The notes under the pieces were generated by a model, which saw only the letters and a list, made by a program, of their open reading frames with translations, did no database searches and was not told the DNA's origin. The position numbers and the translations under genes were made by a program. 36,980 nt of DNA, taken from Planctomycetota bacterium (lineage in GTDB: Bacteria > Planctomycetota > Phycisphaerae > Phycisphaerales > SM1A02). Shown here one piece after another: positions 1 to 7,818 of the stretch. Positions within the stretch are counted from its first letter, which is position 1, and every line of letters begins with the position of its first letter. The DNA lies in the NCBI GenBank assembly GCA_009926625.1, contig RFON01000027.1, positions 1 through 36,980 on the forward strand, in the 5' to 3' direction.

Positions 1-582
1 ACAAACTCGTTCTCGGCGGAGACGAAGGGTGACGCCACTCCGGCCCAACTGGAGGAAGCCTGGTACGGCGAAGTGAAGCGCCTGCAGGATGAGTTGGTCG
101 GTGACGAGGAGCTGCAGAAGGTGAAGAACAACGCGGCAGCCGATTCGTATCGCGGGCTGCAGTCCAACTTCCGCCTGATGATCGGCCTTGCATATGCCGA
201 GGCGCTGGGCGGATGGGAAGAGATCAACGAGCAACCCCGCAAGTTGCAGGCGGTGACTGCCGCCGACATCCAGCGGGTGGCGCGTCAGTACTTCGCGCCC
301 AGCAATCGATCCGTCGCGACCTACCTGCGCAAGGCTGCGCCTGGCGGCAGCAGCGCAGCGGAGGATCCTGACATTGCTGCGCTGCCGGCACCGATGCAGG
401 CCCGCGCGCGCCAAATGGTCGCACAGATCATGAAGGAGTCGGATGCGGCCGGACTCAAGACGGCGCTCGATCAGATGATCTCCCAGTCCGACAAGATGCC
501 CCCGGCGATGAAGCCGATGATGGACCTGATGATGAAGAAGATGCAGGAGCGAATCGCCCAACTCGAGAAGCAAGACGACTGA
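1..582 (+). CDS. M16 family zinc peptidase-like protein, C-terminal part (5' end outside window)
   Basis: The frame is open from the first base, so this is the last 193 residues of a longer gene. The stretch with GDEELQKVKNN, then a helix-rich segment and VTAADIQRVARQYFAPSNRS, is the usual end of the last domain of an M16 (pitrilysin/mitochondrial processing peptidase-like) protein. Family members cleave peptides in the periplasm or at the cell surface, using a zinc site in the N-terminal half; that half is not visible here, so catalytic status cannot be judged. After the M16 domain comes a tail of roughly 70 residues that is rich in Met, Lys and Glu (MPPAMKPMMDLMMKKMQERI) and looks helical. 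The next gene begins 51 bases downstream on the same strand and encodes a second M16 protein, the common arrangement of a catalytic and a non-catalytic partner. Family assignment is firm; substrate is unknown. Confidence 0.85.
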   Translation, partial: TNSFSAETKGDATPAQLEEAWYGEVKRLQDELVGDEELQKVKNNAAADSYRGLQSNFRLMIGLAYAEALGGWEEINEQPRKLQAVTAADIQRVARQYFAPSNRSVATYLRKAAPGGSSAAEDPDIAALPAPMQARARQMVAQIMKESDAAGLKTALDQMISQSDKMPPAMKPMMDLMMKKMQERIAQLEKQDD

Positions 583-633
583 CCACGCGGACGGCTCATG
601 CCATCCCCGCCCTCCAAACGAAAGAACGACTCC

Positions 634-2196
634 ATGAACAATCCATCCTTTCACCGATGCACGATCGCGACGCTTGCACTTGCCGCGATTTCCGCCTCGA
701 TGCTCGCCGTGACGCCCGCTTCTGCAACTTCGCGGTCAGCGGCGGGCGATCTTCCCACGCGCCCCGAGAAGCTGACATTCCCGCCACTTCGGTTCGAGGC
801 ACCGAAGGCCGCGACCTACCGCACGACGCTCTCCAACGGCACCCCCGTCTACATGCTCCCGAGCCATGAGTTTCCGCTCATCAACTTGAGCATGACCTGC
901 ATGGGTGGCAGCAACCTCGATCCGGCGGACCGCGCCGGACTGGCATCCATGACGGCGGCGATGATCCGCCGCGGCGGAACCACCTCGATGGAAGCCGAGG
1001 ATGTGGACGAGAAGATCGAGTTCATGGCCGCCAACATCGGCGTGTCCAGCGCCGACTGGCGTTCGACCGCATCCATCGATGCACTCAAGTCAAACTTCGA
1101 GGACGGTCTTCGCATCCTTGTGGACATGCTGCGGAACCCCGCGTTTGACGAGGAGAAGTTCGCCATCGCGCGCGCGGATGCGCTCGAAGGCTTGAAGCAG
1201 CGCAACGACGATGCATCCTCGATCAGTGGACGCGAATGGGCCTACCTCGTCTACGGCGAGAACCACTTCGAGTCCCGACAGGTGACCGGTGACAGCCTTG
1301 CCGCGATCACCCAAGATGAGATGCGTGCGATGGCCGCGCGCATTTTCCATCCTGGCAACATGATCATCGCCGTCACTGGCGACTTCGAGCCCGATGCGAT
1401 GAAGGCCATGCTTGAAAAGGCATTCGCTGGCTGGGCTGCCGGCCCGCGCAATCCGCCGCCCGTGGCCCCCACCTTCGAGATGAAGCCAGGCGTCTTCTAT
1501 GCGCAGAAGGACATTCCACAGGGCAAGGTGTCGATCGGCATGCGGTCGATCAATCGCGACGATCCTGACTACTTCCCCTACTTGGTGATGAACGAGATCC
1601 TCGGCGGCGGTGGCTTCTCGAGCCGCATCATGCAGCGCGTCCGCAGCGACGAGGGGCTTGCCTACAGCGCAGGCTCGCGCTTCAGCGCAGGACCGTTCTA
1701 TCCAGGGGTCTTCCGCGCCGCATTCGAGAGCAAGAGTCCCACCTGTGCCTTGGCAACGAAGCTGATCATCGACGAGGTCAACAGGATGCGTGACACGCTC
1801 GTCAGCGCATCGGAACTGGAAACCGCCAAGAATTCCTTCATCGAAACATTCCCCAACACCTTTGCCTCAAAGGCGGGCACGCTCGGCGTGTTCGTGAGCG
1901 ATGAGTGGACAAATCGTCCAGCGGGCTTCTGGGAAACCTATCGCGACAAGATTCGGGCCGTCACTCCCGAGGACATCCAGCGCGTTGCCCGCAAGCACCT
2001 TGATCCAGCCAAGTTGACGATTCTCGTGGTTGGGTCCTGGGATGACATCGCCAAGGGAGATGCGCAGGGCCGCGCGCGCATGGATTTCTTCGGTCCCGCG
2101 ACGCGACTGCCGGACCGCGATCCAGTTTCGCTCAAGCCCATCACGCCGTCATCGGCCAGTTCCGCAGCGATCAAGTCCGCTTCGCAAGGCAGTTGA
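634..2196 (+). CDS. M16 family peptidase homologue lacking the zinc motif, exported
   Basis: The protein has 520 residues from the ATG at 634. That start is preferred over the in-frame ATG at 598 because it opens directly on a signal peptide (MNNPSFHRC, then a hydrophobic stretch ending ASATS near residue 32). Two M16 domains follow, about residues 60-260 and 280-480. The first domain has the usual LSNGTPVYM opening, but where active enzymes carry HxxEH this protein reads DPADRAGLASM, so no zinc site is visible anywhere. The second domain keeps the RSDEGLAYS Arg/Tyr element that lines the chamber of family members. It is therefore probably the non-catalytic subunit paired with the product of the upstream gene, from which it is separated by only 51 bases. 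It probably shares that gene's transcript, since no promoter-like hexamer was seen before it. The function of the pair (signal-peptide or misfolded-peptide clearance) is inference. Confidence 0.88.
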   Translation: MNNPSFHRCTIATLALAAISASMLAVTPASATSRSAAGDLPTRPEKLTFPPLRFEAPKAATYRTTLSNGTPVYMLPSHEFPLINLSMTCMGGSNLDPADRAGLASMTAAMIRRGGTTSMEAEDVDEKIEFMAANIGVSSADWRSTASIDALKSNFEDGLRILVDMLRNPAFDEEKFAIARADALEGLKQRNDDASSISGREWAYLVYGENHFESRQVTGDSLAAITQDEMRAMAARIFHPGNMIIAVTGDFEPDAMKAMLEKAFAGWAAGPRNPPPVAPTFEMKPGVFYAQKDIPQGKVSIGMRSINRDDPDYFPYLVMNEILGGGGFSSRIMQRVRSDEGLAYSAGSRFSAGPFYPGVFRAAFESKSPTCALATKLIIDEVNRMRDTLVSASELETAKNSFIETFPNTFASKAGTLGVFVSDEWTNRPAGFWETYRDKIRAVTPEDIQRVARKHLDPAKLTILVVGSWDDIAKGDAQGRARMDFFGPATRLPDRDPVSLKPITPSSASSAAIKSASQGS

Positions 2197-2211
2197 GGAA
2201 CTGACGAAGCG
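2178..2211. terminator. Compound hairpin at the convergent M16 / murJ junction
   Basis: CGCTTCG at 2178-2184 pairs with CGAAGCG at 2205-2211, and inside it CAGTT at 2190-2194 pairs with AACTG at 2199-2203 around a GAGG loop. The M16 stop codon (2194-2196) sits in the inner stem and the murJ stop begins at 2214. There is no T-run on either side, so this is not a classical intrinsic terminator; a bidirectional or Rho-assisted end is inference. Confidence 0.45.
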
Positions 2212-2213
2212 AT

Positions 2214-3851
2214 CTACTGCTGCGGGGTGTGCGGGGCGCCCGATGATGCGCTGCGCCCTCCGAGTGCCCAGGCCAACTCGGGCATGCGCATGATCCGTGC
2301 AGCCAACAGGAAGATGCCTCCGCCGATCAGCACGCTGCCTCCAAGCAGAAGCGCGTGCCCAGACCAGGTGACAGGCGACGGCCACACGCGCATCATGATG
2401 CCGAGCGTCACCGCCATGATCGCTGCAGCGAATGCGCTGCGCAGCCAACTTGCCCGCACCTCAGTGGTCAACAGGGTGCCCGTGCGACGCGAGAGCATGC
2501 GCATCAAGATCGCCATCTGAAGCGCGGCACAAAGCGCGGTCGACAACGCCAATCCAGCCGTGCGCAGCGGCGTCCAGATCAGCGTGATGTTGAGGAGGAA
2601 GTTGAGTGCCACCATCGCCGCGGCCACCTTCACTGGAGTCATGGACTCACCCCGCGCGTAAAACGCTCGCGTCAACAGGTGGTTGGCGCTGTACGCCCAG
2701 ATCGCGGGGGCATAGGCCAGCAAGATCGTGGCTACCCGCGCGGTGTCCTCGGCCGAGAACGACTCGCCCTGGAAGACAACTGCGGTGAGTTGCGTGCGGA
2801 CCATCATCAGCCCCACGCTCGCTGGAAGTCCGATGAACGCCACCAACCTCAGGGCCCGTCCAATCGAGGCACGAAATGCCGACAGATCGCCCGCCTCGCG
2901 CGCGAGTTGAGGGAAAATCGCCGTGGCGACTGAGATGCCGAACACGCCGAGTGGGAATTCGTAGAGTCGCTGCGCAAACGACAGGGATGCCATGGCACCT
3001 GCATCGAGCGGATAGTCGATTCCCGCGATCGTCGGACCAATGATCGTTGGATAGCTTGCGATGAGACCATCGATGAAGGTGTTCACCTGCAGCACGCCAA
3101 GTCCGAGCGCCATCGGAACAGCCTGCACGATCACCGTTCGAAAGTGCATGCGCGCAGACTCATCACCCCCAGGCAGCAGCGGTGCACCCCCGCGCACGCC
3201 GAGTCCGCGCAATGCGATCACGCTCCACGCGAGTTGCAACACGCCCGCCACCAGCACGCTCGCGGCAACCCACACAATGTGAGTGGACGGCTCTACTTCG
3301 GCGAATCCAGCCCATCTTGCCGCGGGCGGGGCAAGTCCGACCGCGCTGAAGACCACCGCGAGGTTGAGGATCACTGGTGCCGCTGCCGTCGGGCCGAACC
3401 TGCCATGTACCTGCAGGACCGCACCGAGCAGCGCCACAAGACAGACGAGGGGCATGTAGGGCAGCAGGACAGCAACGAGTTTGGCGGACAGCAGCGCTGA
3501 CGAAAGTGCGCTGCTTGGCCATGCCGCGATCAGGATGCCTTCGCCAACGAGACAGACCAATGAGAGAAAGATGGCGGTCCTCGACAGGACGAGTCGCGCA
3601 ACATGAGCTGCCACTGCAGGCTCTGACGCTTCCAGTTTGGAGTACGCGGGCAGGAAACTCGATGTCAGCGCTCCCTCGCCGAAGAGTCGGCGAAAGAGAT
3701 TGGGCACCATGAAGGCGAAGGCAAACGCATCCGTGACGGCACCAACGCCAAAGATGCGACTGAGTGCCGCATCGCGCGCCAAGCCGCTCACGCGGCTGAG
3801 CAGGGTGAGCACGGAGACGGTTCGGGCGTGTGTTTCGAAACCTCGCGCCAT
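2214..3851 (-). CDS. murJ: Lipid II flippase MurJ
   Basis: A 545-residue polytopic membrane protein of the MurJ/MviN branch of the MOP superfamily, which moves lipid II across the inner membrane for peptidoglycan synthesis. The N-terminus is diagnostic: TVSVLTLLSRVSGLARDAAL, then AFAFMVPNLFRRLFGEGALT, as in MurJ proteins. About 14 hydrophobic segments follow through the length, with the family's YPLDAGAMASLSFAQRLYEF and PLGVFGISVATAIFPQLAR segments mid-protein. Length is normal for the family. The start ATG at 3851-3849 has no Shine-Dalgarno sequence but has TACCCT five bases upstream, suggesting a leaderless transcript. It is divergent from the lipoprotein at 3879, with which its -10 hexamer overlaps by two bases. 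Its presence supports peptidoglycan synthesis in this lineage. Assignment is confident. Confidence 0.95.
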   Translation of the reverse strand: MARGFETHARTVSVLTLLSRVSGLARDAALSRIFGVGAVTDAFAFAFMVPNLFRRLFGEGALTSSFLPAYSKLEASEPAVAAHVARLVLSRTAIFLSLVCLVGEGILIAAWPSSALSSALLSAKLVAVLLPYMPLVCLVALLGAVLQVHGRFGPTAAAPVILNLAVVFSAVGLAPPAARWAGFAEVEPSTHIVWVAASVLVAGVLQLAWSVIALRGLGVRGGAPLLPGGDESARMHFRTVIVQAVPMALGLGVLQVNTFIDGLIASYPTIIGPTIAGIDYPLDAGAMASLSFAQRLYEFPLGVFGISVATAIFPQLAREAGDLSAFRASIGRALRLVAFIGLPASVGLMMVRTQLTAVVFQGESFSAEDTARVATILLAYAPAIWAYSANHLLTRAFYARGESMTPVKVAAAMVALNFLLNITLIWTPLRTAGLALSTALCAALQMAILMRMLSRRTGTLLTTEVRASWLRSAFAAAIMAVTLGIMMRVWPSPVTWSGHALLLGGSVLIGGGIFLLAARIMRMPELAWALGGRSASSGAPHTPQQ

Positions 3852-3856
3852 GTGTC

Positions 3857-3866
3857 AGGGTAGATT
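3857..3866. promoter_or_regulatory. Overlapping divergent -10 hexamers for murJ and the lipoprotein gene
   Basis: AGGGTAGATT holds TACCCT on the minus strand (3862-3857, five bases before the murJ ATG) and TAGATT on the plus strand (3861-3866, twelve bases before the ATG at 3879). The two share the central TA. No TTGACA-like -35 is evident on either side. Promoter activity is inference from the TANNNT pattern and spacing seen at other gene starts here. Confidence 0.5.
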
Positions 3867-3878
3867 CTCGTCATCGGC

Positions 3879-4400
3879 ATGAATCGGTACGCAGCGCGAA
3901 ACATCCTTCCATCGGTGCTGCTGCTCGCGGGCTGCGCGGGGGCGCCAGAAGTCGTGCTCGAGAGCGATGTCCCAAATGTTTCGGGCTATGAACCGCTCGT
4001 CACGCGAAATCTCCTGCGTGAGGAAGGACGGATCGCAGGGGTCGAGGTGCTCTATCGAGGCGACATCGACGATCCGATCAGGCAGGTGAACGAAACCCAA
4101 TCGCGCTTCAGCGCGCAGGGCTGGACACTTGTCTCGAAGCAAGCACGCGCTGCCGCAACCGTCCTGAACTTCCGCAAGGACAGCCGATCGGCGCGGGTCG
4201 AGATCGCGATGAACCAGCTCGATCCAATGACGAGCCCCGCACATCTGCAGGTCTTTCCAACGCCGCCGGCCCCGCCGCCGGTTTCATGGACATCATCAAT
4301 GCCGAACGGTGGCGCTGCCACCAGCGCGCCGCCCCAGAGTCAGCCCGCCGCAGCAACCGCTCATACCCCGATCGAGGGCTTCGCGCCGCCAACTCGCTGA
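3879..4400 (+). CDS. Small putative lipoprotein, proline-rich C-terminus
   Basis: A 173-residue protein. It begins MNRYAARNILPSVLLLAGC, a short lipoprotein signal with lipobox Leu16-Ala17-Gly18-Cys19, so the mature protein should be lipid-anchored. A compact region of roughly 100 residues follows (starting VLESDVPNVSGYEPLVTRN) containing alternating strands and charged residues such as NFRKDSRSARVEI. The last 45 residues are a Pro/Ala/Ser/Thr-rich tail that is probably disordered. I do not recognise a domain. The gene is alone between divergent murJ and the convergent FAD oxidoreductase gene, so context says little. The start codon is preceded by TAGATT at twelve bases and no Shine-Dalgarno sequence. 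Base composition is like its neighbours. Confidence 0.75.
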   Translation: MNRYAARNILPSVLLLAGCAGAPEVVLESDVPNVSGYEPLVTRNLLREEGRIAGVEVLYRGDIDDPIRQVNETQSRFSAQGWTLVSKQARAAATVLNFRKDSRSARVEIAMNQLDPMTSPAHLQVFPTPPAPPPVSWTSSMPNGGAATSAPPQSQPAAATAHTPIEGFAPPTR

Positions 4401-4410
4401 CCACGCGACG

Positions 4411-4429
4411 GCTGCGCATCAAGCGCAGC
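4411..4429. terminator. Hairpin at the convergent lipoprotein / FAD oxidoreductase junction
   Basis: GCTGCGC (4411-4417) and GCGCAGC (4423-4429) form a perfect 7-bp stem around the loop ATCAA. It lies 10 bases after the lipoprotein stop and contains the stop codon of the opposing oxidoreductase gene (4421-4419). No T-run follows on either strand. Confidence 0.5.
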
Positions 4430-5717
4430 GCAGCGAGGCGCACGCGGACTCAGCAGCCTGCCTGCCTGAACGCATCGCTCCCTCGATCGATCCGTCGGAC
4501 ACATGATCGCCTGCGATCCAGAAGCCTTCGGCGTGATGCATGATGGGGCGAAGTGCAAGGTCCTCGGGATGCTGGCGGGGAAGCGCCTGAGCAATTCGCT
4601 CCGTCGCCATGTGCTTCCACTCAGCGACGCCTGAACCAAACCACGCAGTGAACTGCGCACGGCAGCGCGCTTCGAGATCGGCGTCGGACAGTTCGCAGTA
4701 CGCGGGATCGATCACACTGCCGCTGATCAGCGACTCGCCAAGTGGCGCATGATCGGGCCACACGCTTGTCGGCGACACGGCATGATTGACTGGACCCCTG
4801 CCAGTGCCGTCCAACAATAGTTCTGGCCTCCGAAGCGGTGGAGGGCAATTCGCTGACTTCACCTTCCACACCAGCGTCACCGTACTGCACCAACGCCGCG
4901 CGGGAAGAGCTGGCAGCAACTTCCGCGCGGACAGTGCATCGCATGCCACGATCACCTGCTTCGCCGCATGCGTTCCTCCTGATGAATCCCTCACCAGCCA
5001 GCCTGCCCCATTTGGACCAGACTCGATCCCCTGCGCACCGCAGCGCATCACCAGACAATCGCGCGAGTGCTCAGGCAGTGCAAGCCGCAGTTGCTCCGCG
5101 ATCGCGCCCATGCCGCGCCGCGGCAGCGTTGCACGCCCGCGCGCGAACATCGCGAGTCTCCACTCGAAGGGTGCCGCGTCGTATCCAAGCGTTGGATCAA
5201 GAAACACGCCACCGAAGAAGGGTCGAAAGAACGAATCCACCAAATTGCGCGTGACACCGCGCTTGAAGAGCAACTGCTCGGTGCTGATGCTGCGGCGCGC
5301 GCTCGGATCGGGGATGGGAACGCCCCACGCTGCACCGACCGCCATCGGAAGGAGTGCCGCGACATCACGAACCGACAGCAGTCCGCTGAAAAGTCCCGCC
5401 ACACCAGCCGCAGGATGCGCAAGCGGATGCGCGATCGTGCGGAATCGGCCACCCGTCCACACGCGCGCGCTCGCGCGAAGGGCGCGCACATCGAGGGCGT
5501 TCCAATCGATGAATCGGGCGATCTCCGAATACGACGACAGCAGCACTGCGAATCCGCGGTCGATGGTGCATCCATCCTGGATGCGGCTCGACACCCGCCC
5601 GCCAATTCGCTCGCTCGACTCGAGCAGCCGCCAACTCACGCGGGCGCGTTCACACACGATCGCGGCGCAGAGACCTGCGACTCCACCACCGATGATGAGC
5701 ACTTGCGCGCCGCCCAT
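4419..5717 (-). CDS. FAD-dependent oxidoreductase, flavin amine oxidase / phytoene desaturase-like
   Basis: A 432-residue flavoprotein. The N-terminus VLIIGGGVAGLCAAI has the dinucleotide-binding GxGxxG (Gly10, Gly12, Gly15), followed by the FAD ribose-binding Glu34 and the SSERIGGRV motif (residues 35-43) typical of the amine oxidase/protoporphyrinogen oxidase/phytoene desaturase superfamily. The C-terminus has the matching second FAD motif GFWIAGDHVSDGSIEGAMRS. A hydrophobic patch around residues 105-130 may contact membrane or a lipophilic substrate. The substrate cannot be named from sequence. It is the last gene of the long minus-strand run, nine bases after the VanZ/zinc-ribbon gene; an AGGA Shine-Dalgarno overlaps that gene's TAG stop, suggesting reinitiation. 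Family is sure; reaction unknown. Confidence 0.88.
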   Translation of the reverse strand: MGGAQVLIIGGGVAGLCAAIVCERARVSWRLLESSERIGGRVSSRIQDGCTIDRGFAVLLSSYSEIARFIDWNALDVRALRASARVWTGGRFRTIAHPLAHPAAGVAGLFSGLLSVRDVAALLPMAVGAAWGVPIPDPSARRSISTEQLLFKRGVTRNLVDSFFRPFFGGVFLDPTLGYDAAPFEWRLAMFARGRATLPRRGMGAIAEQLRLALPEHSRDCLVMRCGAQGIESGPNGAGWLVRDSSGGTHAAKQVIVACDALSARKLLPALPARRWCSTVTLVWKVKSANCPPPLRRPELLLDGTGRGPVNHAVSPTSVWPDHAPLGESLISGSVIDPAYCELSDADLEARCRAQFTAWFGSGVAEWKHMATERIAQALPRQHPEDLALRPIMHHAEGFWIAGDHVSDGSIEGAMRSGRQAAESACASLRCA

Positions 5718-5726
5718 GAGGCGATC

Positions 5727-6884
5727 CTAGGCAGTGGACGATGGCGTGGGCACTTGCAATGCGTCCGCCTGCGGGCGCGCAATGAACTCCGCGCCACACT
5801 CAGGGCACATCCCCACGCCGTCGCGTACGCCGACGCCTCGCAGGAGGTGTCCGCATGACACACACTCCAGACCTTCGATCGCCTGTTTGCTGGCGACCGC
5901 AGACCGCACCAGCCGGACCGTGAGACCGATCCACGCCACCGCGTACGCATACGCGAAGAGATCGCGCATGTCGGTCGGCACGGCGATGTCCTTGCCGAGC
6001 CACACCTCCGTCAACATCAGGACTGCCCACGCATAGATGCCGAGCGAACCGATCACCACGAATGAAACCGCCGCCGCGCGCGGGCTGCGCCACAGCAGGA
6101 ATCGACGAAGCCGCCCGCGGTCACGACTCCACAGATGCGGCAGCGCAACCCACTGCTGGCGCACCCAAGGTCGTCCGCATTGGGAGCACCCTCCCGACTC
6201 ACCCACAACCGTGATCGGTCCCCCGCACTGCAGGCACAACCGTGCATCGATGATCTGCTTGTTCATGGCTCGAAGGCCAGCGCGCACGGTCCAGTCCACG
6301 CCCATCGCCGCGAAGAACACCGCGCCAAGGAAGAGGGTCTGCAGCGGTCGAGCATCATCAAGCAGCAGGCGCGACACCGTGACGGAGATTGCCCCTCCAA
6401 CAAGCGCACCGACCGCCGCGGATGTCGCCATCGCAAGCCATGTGAACGGCCGATCGAAGAGACGGCGCTCCGATGCCGCGCGAACCGCATTGCGGAGTTC
6501 GCCCATCGGTCCGCGTGCTGGCAGCGAGCACCACAGGAGAAAGACGCAGACAGCAACGCCCACAAGATCGGCAGTCCAATCGTTCCACGAAGTATGTCGA
6601 GAGAACGGTGGCAGCGACTGCGTCCACTCATCAAGCGACGCGAAGAGAACCATCGCCAGAATCAGTTGCCAACGACGCGCGAGCCATGCCGCTCGCCAGA
6701 TGATGAAGGTCAGCACTCCGTATGTGACTGCATGCAGCACCTTGTCACTCGGCGCCTCTGCGCTCAACTTCAGTCGTGGCCAGTGCGTTGCAACAACGGT
6801 CACCAGCACGCCGACGATGGCGATTGTGCGCCATGTTCGAAGCCCTCTCTTCCCCATCCGCAGCTCACTCGTGCGGGACTTCAT
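5727..6884 (-). CDS. VanZ-like membrane protein with two zinc ribbons
   Basis: A 385-residue protein from the ATG at 6884 (an in-frame ATG at 6857 is the alternative; upstream sequence in this frame belongs to parA). Residues 47-118 resemble a VanZ-like domain: DKVLHAVTYGVL, a second helix, then DEWTQSLPPFSRHTSWNDWT before another helix, with the family's DE..Q, R..S and D..D positions. A second membrane block spans about 150-200. Zinc ribbon 1 has Cys217, Cys220, Cys233, Cys236; two further helices (about 270-292, 308-328) lead to zinc ribbon 2 with Cys341, Cys344, Cys360, Cys363. VanZ itself gives low-level teicoplanin resistance, but the wider domain has no fixed function. The start lies 17 bases after the parA stop, so co-expression with ParA is likely. 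The fusion is unusual; the role is unknown. Confidence 0.78.
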   Translation of the reverse strand: MKSRTSELRMGKRGLRTWRTIAIVGVLVTVVATHWPRLKLSAEAPSDKVLHAVTYGVLTFIIWRAAWLARRWQLILAMVLFASLDEWTQSLPPFSRHTSWNDWTADLVGVAVCVFLLWCSLPARGPMGELRNAVRAASERRLFDRPFTWLAMATSAAVGALVGGAISVTVSRLLLDDARPLQTLFLGAVFFAAMGVDWTVRAGLRAMNKQIIDARLCLQCGGPITVVGESGGCSQCGRPWVRQQWVALPHLWSRDRGRLRRFLLWRSPRAAAVSFVVIGSLGIYAWAVLMLTEVWLGKDIAVPTDMRDLFAYAYAVAWIGLTVRLVRSAVASKQAIEGLECVSCGHLLRGVGVRDGVGMCPECGAEFIARPQADALQVPTPSSTA

Positions 6885-6900
6885 CGGGCTGCACGACAGA

Positions 6901-7818
6901 TCATGCGGCCGGAACCGCGGCACCCGCAGCAACCTCGGCAGCGGCAGTCCCACCGACAGGCCAGCGCGCACGCAGCGCGGCGGCGAGAGCCTTGTAGTCC
7001 GCCGCTCCCGCGCACTGCGGCGCGTAGTCGAAGATCGTCTTGCCGAAACTTGGCGCCTCCGCCAGTTTGATGTTGCGTCGCACCGCAGGGCGCAGCACCC
7101 GCGCATCCTGCCATGGCAAGCCACTTGAGCGGAATCGGTCGAAGTACCCATCCATCTCCTCGACGACCGCGCGACCGTGACTCGACTGCGACTCGTGCAT
7201 GCACAGCAGCACGCCCGCCACCTGCAGGCGCGGATTCAGCGCGCGCTGCACCAGCAAGACCGTCTCCAACAACTTCTCGAGTCCGCGAAGCGCCAAGTAC
7301 TGCGCCTGCATCGGCACCACCACCTCGTCGGCGAATGTCAATGCGTTGACGGTCAACACGCCCAAGCTGGGCGGGCAATCCAGCAGGATCACGTCGAACG
7401 ACTCCATGACCTCCTCCAAGCGCTTCGTCAGGAGATGTTGCATGTCCGCTTGGAGCGCAAGTTCGCCCTCCACGAGCGCCAACTCCGTATCGCTGGGAAT
7501 GAACCACAGATTGGAACGCGCCTCATGAACGAGACTCTTCGCCGGCGCAGTCGCGTCCATGAATAGGTCGCGAACCGTCGGCTGGTCCGGCGCAGGCTCA
7601 TGCCCGAAGTGCAGCGAGAGGTTGGACTGGGGATCGAGGTCGACAACGAGCGTTCGCAAGCCTTCCAGTGCAAACGCAGCTCCGAGGTTCGCGGTCGATG
7701 TGGTCTTCCCGACACCGCCCTTCTGATTGAGGAGAGCGATGACCCGCGCACGCGGCTTCGGCGAATCATTCACCGTCACTGTCGAGGCCCCGACCTTGGC
7801 GCCCTTGGTACGACTCAT
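6901..7818 (-). CDS. ParA/Soj-family P-loop ATPase without a ParB partner in the window
   Basis: A 305-residue ATPase from the ATG at 7818. It has the deviant Walker A NQKGGVGKTTST (residues 31-42; signature Lys33 and P-loop Lys38), switch I with Asp60-Asp62 in VVDLDPQSNL, and Walker B ILLDCPPSLGVLTVNAL. The C-terminal half has the family's RRNIKLAEAPSFGKTIFDYA. ParA proteins dimerise on ATP, bind DNA non-specifically and position DNA or protein cargo. The ATG overlaps the stop of the upstream exported-protein gene as ATGA, and TACACT lies six bases before it, so an internal leaderless promoter is also possible. No parB, oriC or centromere-like repeats are near, so this is more likely an orphan cargo-positioning ATPase than the chromosomal segregation ParA; that is inference. 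Confidence 0.9.
   Translation of the reverse strand: MSRTKGAKVGASTVTVNDSPKPRARVIALLNQKGGVGKTTSTANLGAAFALEGLRTLVVDLDPQSNLSLHFGHEPAPDQPTVRDLFMDATAPAKSLVHEARSNLWFIPSDTELALVEGELALQADMQHLLTKRLEEVMESFDVILLDCPPSLGVLTVNALTFADEVVVPMQAQYLALRGLEKLLETVLLVQRALNPRLQVAGVLLCMHESQSSHGRAVVEEMDGYFDRFRSSGLPWQDARVLRPAVRRNIKLAEAPSFGKTIFDYAPQCAGAADYKALAAALRARWPVGGTAAAEVAAGAAVPAA

Noticed and set aside
598..633. Alternative start for the second M16 gene at 598
   Set aside because: It would put twelve polar residues before a well-formed signal peptide that begins at 634.
6885..7151. N-terminal extension of the VanZ-like frame inside parA
   Set aside because: The translation is Arg/Ser-rich noise in another frame of parA; the membrane protein begins after the parA stop.
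6901..7818. Chromosome segregation locus or replication origin around parA
   Set aside because: No parB, gidA, rnpA, dnaA boxes or parS-like palindromes were seen beside it.
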